Shown: positions 23,134 to 24,803 of the stretch, one piece after another
Layout of the letters: each line of letters starts with the position of its first letter
Position numbering within the stretch: the first letter of the stretch is position 1
Source of the DNA: Helicobacter sp.
GTDB taxonomy: Bacteria; Campylobacterota; Campylobacteria; Campylobacterales; Helicobacteraceae
Direction of reading: 5' to 3'
Assembly: GCF_022511165.1 (NCBI RefSeq)
Contig: NZ_JAFLSB010000021.1
Coordinates: 1-24,803 of the forward strand
DNA: 24,803 bases
Made by a program: the position numbers and the translations under genes
The notes under the pieces: model-generated
Told to the model about the DNA's origin: nothing
Databases searched by the model: none
Seen by the model: the letters and a program-made list of their open reading frames with translations, nothing else

Positions 23134-24468
23134 ATGAAACACTTACTTCCTCTCACGCTTATCACAAGTTTGCGATTTTTTGGGCTTTTTATTGTGCTAC
23201 CTATTATCGGGCTTTATACTGATGAGTTTCAAACAAGCGCATTTCTTGCAGGACTTGCCGCTGGAGGCTATGCGCTGACACAAATCATATTTCAAACACC
23301 CTTTGGAATCTTAAGTGATAAATACAACCGCAAACATATCGTTGGCATTGGCTTACTCATCTTTTTGATTGGCTCTTTGGTATGCGCATTTTCTTCAAGT
23401 ATTACAATGCTTATCATTGGGCGATTTTTGCAGGGTGCGGGAGCGATTGGTGGGGTGGTAAGTGCGCAAATTGCTGATTTGGTGCGCGAGGAGCAACGCA
23501 ATAAAGCAATGGCAGTAATGGGAGCTGGAATCTTTACAAGCTTTATACTTGCGATGTTTTTAAGCCCTATTGTCGCAAGTCATTTTGGGCTAGAAACCTT
23601 GTTTCTTATCACAAGTGCGCTCTGTGTGCTTTCTCTTATTATCCTCTACACAAAAGTGCCTGATACACCGCGCGTAAAATATCATTTTAATGAAAGCAAT
23701 GCACAAAATATCCTTACTGATAAGAATCTTCTCATTATGAATTTGAGCGCATTTTTGCAGAAGTTTTTGATGATTTTTGCCTTTGTGTGCGTAAGTATTA
23801 CACTCACACATCATTTTGGTTTAAGTGAAGATGAGCTTTGGTATATTTATGCTCCTGCTGGGATTGCTGGAGTTTTTGCTATGGGTCCCTCATCGGTTTT
23901 TGCACAAAAAAAGGGGCAGTTTAAAGCTGTAATGCTTGCAGGTATCTGTGCATTTGTATGCTCATATTTCCTAATGGCATATGCAATGAGTCACAATGAG
24001 CTTATTGTCTTTGGCATTGCAGTGTTGATTTTTTTTATGGGATTTGCCATTCACGAGCCTATTATGCAATCTCTTGCAAGTCGCTATCCAAAGGCACATC
24101 AAAAAGGTGCGGCACTTGGTGTTTTCACAACACTTGGATATGCAGGAAGCGCACTTGGGGGTATCTGCGGCGGGTGGCTTTATGAGGAAGTCGGGCTTTT
24201 TGCCCTTTCGCTTGGTATTGCAGGAGTGTGTATTATATGGGCGATGCTTTTAATGATATTTTTAAATAATCCCAAAAATCATAAAAATATCTATCTCCCC
24301 TTAGATGAATCTCCTCGTTTAAATATTCTCGATAAACAACAAGGCGTCATTGAATGGTATATAAATCAAAGTGAAAATATTGCTATTATTAAATATGATG
24401 ATACGCTTATTCACAAAGAGCAGATTCTTACTCTTATTGACAAAAAGGAAGTAAATGGAGCTGTATGA
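23134..24468 (+). CDS. MFS exporter, YajR-like, with C-terminal ferredoxin-like domain
   Basis: 444-residue inner-membrane transporter with 12 predicted helices. The first half has RFFGLFIVLPIIGLYT, the motif A loop GILSDKYNRKHIVGIG, and GRFLQGAGAIGGVVSAQIADLV. The second half carries the expected repeat, ending near residue 385. A cytoplasmic tail of about 60 residues follows, with DKQQGVIEWYINQSENIAII and KYDDTLIHKEQILTLI. This has the beta-alpha-beta pattern of the YAM domain at the end of E. coli YajR (an HMA-like fold), and the whole protein has the YajR length. Substrate unknown. It follows ppiA by 27 bases, and its last 14 bases overlap the start of the next ORF. Confidence 0.88.
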   Translation: MKHLLPLTLITSLRFFGLFIVLPIIGLYTDEFQTSAFLAGLAAGGYALTQIIFQTPFGILSDKYNRKHIVGIGLLIFLIGSLVCAFSSSITMLIIGRFLQGAGAIGGVVSAQIADLVREEQRNKAMAVMGAGIFTSFILAMFLSPIVASHFGLETLFLITSALCVLSLIILYTKVPDTPRVKYHFNESNAQNILTDKNLLIMNLSAFLQKFLMIFAFVCVSITLTHHFGLSEDELWYIYAPAGIAGVFAMGPSSVFAQKKGQFKAVMLAGICAFVCSYFLMAYAMSHNELIVFGIAVLIFFMGFAIHEPIMQSLASRYPKAHQKGAALGVFTTLGYAGSALGGICGGWLYEEVGLFALSLGIAGVCIIWAMLLMIFLNNPKNHKNIYLPLDESPRLNILDKQQGVIEWYINQSENIAIIKYDDTLIHKEQILTLIDKKEVNGAV

Positions 24469-24803
24469 AAAAATTATTATTGCAAGTGCAATGGGGCTAT
24501 ATCTCTGTTTTCTTATTTATCAAAACAGAGATTATTTTGTAAAAAATCCCCGCTCAAAAGCAAAAAATGACAAAAAAGATAATACAGAATATGAAACAAT
24601 AAAAATAGAGACAGAAGATAAAAGCGATGCTTCCATAGAGATTAAGATTCCAAAAGATAAAAAAGATAACAATAGTAGAAATGGTCATTGCAAAGTGAAG
24701 CAAGTAGAAACAAAATATGGTAGTATTTCTGTTAAAACACCAAGAGATAGAAATGGTAGTTTTAATCCTATAATAATTGAGAAAGGTCAAACTAAACTTA
24801 CTG
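24455..24803 (+). CDS. Small membrane protein ORF running in frame into IS256-family transposase sequence (cut by window end)
   Basis: The ATG at 24455 overlaps the MFS stop by 14 bases and has AAGGAAG 3-4 bases upstream, so the start looks genuine. Residues 1-30 hold one hydrophobic helix (IIIASAMGLYLCFLIYQ) followed by a charged Lys/Asp/Glu-rich linker to about residue 70. From residue 72 the frame reads NNSRNGH, KTPRDRNGSFNPIIIEK and GQTKLT, which matches the N-terminal DNA-binding part of IS256 transposases (NSRNG ... PRDRNGEFEP ... KxQTRLT). The usual 60-90 residues before NSRNG, including HLGYEK, are absent. So this is either a host gene fused to a truncated IS256 element or a recombined one. 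The 3' part lies beyond the window. Confidence 0.75.
   Translation, partial: MELYEKIIIASAMGLYLCFLIYQNRDYFVKNPRSKAKNDKKDNTEYETIKIETEDKSDASIEIKIPKDKKDNNSRNGHCKVKQVETKYGSISVKTPRDRNGSFNPIIIEKGQTKLT
24668..24803 (+). mobile_element. IS256-family transposase fragment (5' truncated, continues past the window)
   Basis: Residues 72-116 of the ORF match the start of the mutator/IS256 transposase core (SRNGH, YGSISVKTPRDRNG, IIIEKGQTKLT). No terminal inverted repeat is recognisable upstream between 24540 and 24667, and the transposase N-terminus is missing, so it is likely a truncated copy. Whether the DDE catalytic part is intact cannot be seen. Confidence 0.7.

Noticed and set aside
24465..24545. 26-codon ORF MKKLLLQVQWGY in another frame
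   Set aside because: It overlaps the longer ORF that has a better ribosome-binding site and continues through the window; too short to support.
1..24803. CRISPR array, prophage or restriction island
   Set aside because: No regularly spaced repeats, phage structural or integrase genes, or restriction genes are seen; apart from the IS256 piece at the right edge the window is ordinary chromosome.

Overview
The window reads as chromosome from an enterohepatic (non-gastric) Helicobacter or a close Campylobacterales relative. The DNA is AT-rich. One stretch (gyrA, a small exported protein, flgR) has the gene order I recall from H. pylori HP0701-HP0703. A second (pyrD, M16 protease, dapA, SDR reductase) matches HP1011-HP1014. 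A third (ctpA, purC, purS, purQ, SH3 membrane protein, plsC) matches C. jejuni Cj0511-Cj0516. H. pylori lacks de novo purine synthesis, so the purCSQ cluster argues against a gastric species. The species cannot be fixed from sequence reading alone.

Layout. 1-117: tail of an unidentified plus-strand gene. 192-4532 (minus): gyrA, then an exported hypothetical protein, then the flagellar sigma-54 activator flgR. 4660-5287 (plus): a LysE/RhtB exporter broken by one frameshift in a T tract. 5366-7024 (minus): TPR protein with a GT9-like domain, ending in a terminator that contains its stop codon. 7122-7907 (minus): outer-membrane protein with its own terminator. 8050-14023 (minus): tight five-gene run pyrD, M16 protease, dapA, FabL-like reductase, lnt, with a probable promoter just upstream of pyrD. 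14105-14180 (minus): tRNA-Ala(GGC). 14197-18983 (minus): overlapping run ctpA-purC-purS-purQ-SH3 protein-plsC, leading straight into the tRNA. 18984-19574: gene-free stretch with short repeats and G/C-rich tracts. 19575-21056 (minus): DHA2-type drug exporter, preceded by a decayed cytochrome P450. 21468-22487 (minus): exported trypsin-fold protein with a degenerate active site, divergent from ppiA (cyclophilin) and a YajR-like MFS exporter. The window ends inside an ORF that starts as a small membrane protein and runs in frame into IS256-family transposase sequence.

Most genes are housekeeping: DNA topology, flagellar control, pyrimidine, purine and lysine/peptidoglycan precursors, fatty-acid and phospholipid synthesis, lipoprotein maturation, periplasmic proteolysis. 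The most unusual item is PyrD. A complete class 2 dihydroorotate dehydrogenase carries about 175 extra residues, lysine-rich and apparently disordered, with two near-identical APKKRGRK(P/S)K motifs resembling AT-hooks. Other points of interest are the P450 relic, the IS256 fusion, the pseudo-protease, FlgR with a C-terminal helix-turn-helix and a GAFTDA loop, the FabL-type active site in the SDR gene, and the tRNA that probably rides on a protein-coding transcript.
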